Shown one piece after another: positions 5,297 to 6,046 of a DNA stretch of 6,046 nucleotides (position 1 is its first letter; each line of letters starts with the position of its first letter). The DNA comes from an uncultured Alphaproteobacteria bacterium (GTDB lineage Bacteria > Pseudomonadota > Alphaproteobacteria > Bin95), in NCBI GenBank assembly GCA_913060845.1, contig CAJXVF010000165.1:1-6046 (forward strand), written 5' to 3'. Under the pieces are notes generated by a model. It had not been told where the DNA came from, searched no databases, and worked only from the letters and a program-made list of their open reading frames with translations. Made by a program: the position numbers and the translations under genes.

Positions 5297-5998
5297 ATGC
5301 GCGCAATGAATATCGCCGCGACCGGCATGCACGCTCAGCAGATGAATGTTGAAGTGATTTCGCACAATATCGCGAATATCAACACCACCAGCTATAAGCG
5401 CCAGCGGACCGAGTTCCAGGATCTGCTTTATGAGAATGTCCGCCGGCCTGGCGCATCTTCAACCGATTCTGGCACGTTGGTCCCAGCCGGTATTCAGATC
5501 GGGCTTGGAGTTAAGACGGCCGCGGTCTACCGGATCGGCGACCAAGGCTCACTCCAAGTGACGCAAAGCCCGTTGGACCTCGCGATTGAAGGCGATGGAT
5601 TTTTCCAGATTGACCTGCCAGACGGCACCACTGGGTTTACCCGGGCAGGTAGCTTCCAGCTGAATGCACAGGGACAGGTCGTTACCGCTGACGGTTTCCT
5701 GCTGCAGCCAGGCATCACAATCGATCCGCAGGCGACAGACATCGCCGTCAATGCGTCTGGTGAAGTGCTGGTTAAGCTGCCGGGCCAGGTGGAAGACACG
5801 GTGGCTGGGCAAATCACGCTTGCTGGATTTGCCAACCCTGCCGGTCTTGAAGCCATTGGCGGCAATCTCTTCCTGCAAACAGCAGCATCCGGCGACGCGA
5901 ATGTAACCGCACCCGGAACAGCTGGGCTTGGCACCGTCCGTCAAGGGTTTCTTGAGGCCTCTAATGTCAATGTGGTCGCGGAGTTGACCACCATGATC
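5297..5998 (+). CDS. flgG: FlgG, distal rod protein (3' end missing)
   Basis: The genomic part encodes 234 residues of a protein usually about 260 long. FlgG is the main distal rod subunit and is exported by the flagellar type III system. The N-terminal motif SHNIANINTTSYKRQRTEFQ is at 22-41. The FlgG-specific stretch follows: LLYENVRRPGA, then a Thr/Ser-rich segment, GIQIGLGVKTA, and IGDQGSLQVTQSPLDLAIEGDGFF. The C-terminal motif begins with QGFLEASNVNVVAELTTMI and stops there; the last helix (about 28 residues) that packs against the N-terminal helix is lost. The frame stays open to the window end, but the final 16 codons (from 5999) are adapter sequence, not gene. The break is therefore an assembly artefact and not a mutation. 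It should be co-transcribed with flgF from the sigma-54 promoter. Confidence 0.95.
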
Positions 5999-6046
5999 CT
6001 GTCTCTTATACACATCTCCGAGCCCACGAGACCTCTCTACATCTCG
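5999..6046 (+). other. Illumina Nextera adapter contamination at the contig end
   Basis: Bases 5999-6017 are CTGTCTCTTATACACATCT, the 19-bp Tn5 mosaic end used in Nextera libraries. Bases 6018-6032 (CCGAGCCCACGAGAC) complete the read-2 side adapter. Bases 6033-6040 (CTCTCTAC) fit an i7 index, which I recall as N707. Bases 6041-6046 (ATCTCG) begin the P7 primer. The first one or two bases could be shared with the genome. This block is synthetic and should be trimmed. Confidence 0.98.

Noticed and set aside
4781..5598. A 14-base exact repeat, ATTGAAGGCGATGG, at 4781-4794 and 5585-5598
   Set aside because: It encodes the shared IEGDG motif of the paralogues FlgF and FlgG, so it reflects common protein ancestry and is not a mobile or regulatory repeat.
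5549..6013. Minus-strand frame of 154 residues starting MYKRQ at the right end
   Set aside because: Its start codon lies inside the sequencing adapter, and the rest is antisense to flgG. It is an artefact.
5999..6017. Tn5 mosaic end, which could suggest a transposon boundary
   Set aside because: It is followed by Nextera adapter, index and P7 sequence, so it comes from library preparation.
1..6046. CRISPR arrays, tRNA or rRNA genes, phage or defence genes, intrinsic terminators
   Set aside because: I looked on both strands and saw none. Coding density is high, and every gene but the partly unknown ones belongs to a flagellar or chemotaxis family.

Overview
The window is a flagellar and chemotaxis locus from a Gram-negative bacterium, most likely an alphaproteobacterium. 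Three things point there: the order fliL-fliM-(small membrane protein)-MotE-like-cheY-cheZ, divergent from flgF-flgG; a CheZ of the short alphaproteobacterial kind; and a possible CtrA-type site beside a good sigma-54 promoter, the regulatory logic known from Caulobacter. I cannot name a genus. The base composition is moderately GC-rich and looks even throughout. I see no sign of horizontal transfer, insertion sequences, tRNA or rRNA genes, or CRISPR.

Minus strand, read from about 4296 down to 1: fliL (stator-associated membrane protein), fliM (C-ring switch protein), a small single-pass membrane protein of unknown function, a MotE-like periplasmic protein, cheY (single-domain response regulator), cheZ (CheY-P phosphatase), and the first 165 codons of a secreted or membrane-anchored protein that runs off the left edge. 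Spacings are tight, and three junctions are 4-base ATGA overlaps, so this is almost certainly one operon. It links the switch (FliM), its ligand (CheY), the enzyme that resets the ligand (CheZ) and torque or stator factors (FliL, MotE-like).

Positions 4297-4537 are the divergent control region. Toward flgF it holds a textbook -24/-12 sigma-54 promoter preceded by helically phased TCAA repeats. Toward fliL it holds a one-mismatch CtrA-like box. Plus strand from 4538: flgF (proximal rod), then flgG (distal rod), which is cut short.

The last 48 bases (5999-6046) are not genomic. They are Illumina Nextera transposase adapter, followed by an 8-base index and the start of the P7 primer. Real flgG sequence therefore ends at about 5998, and any protein running through the junction has an artificial C terminus. 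I found no wholly new system. The least understood parts are the small membrane protein after fliM, the MotE-like protein without visible motC, and the secreted protein at the operon end.
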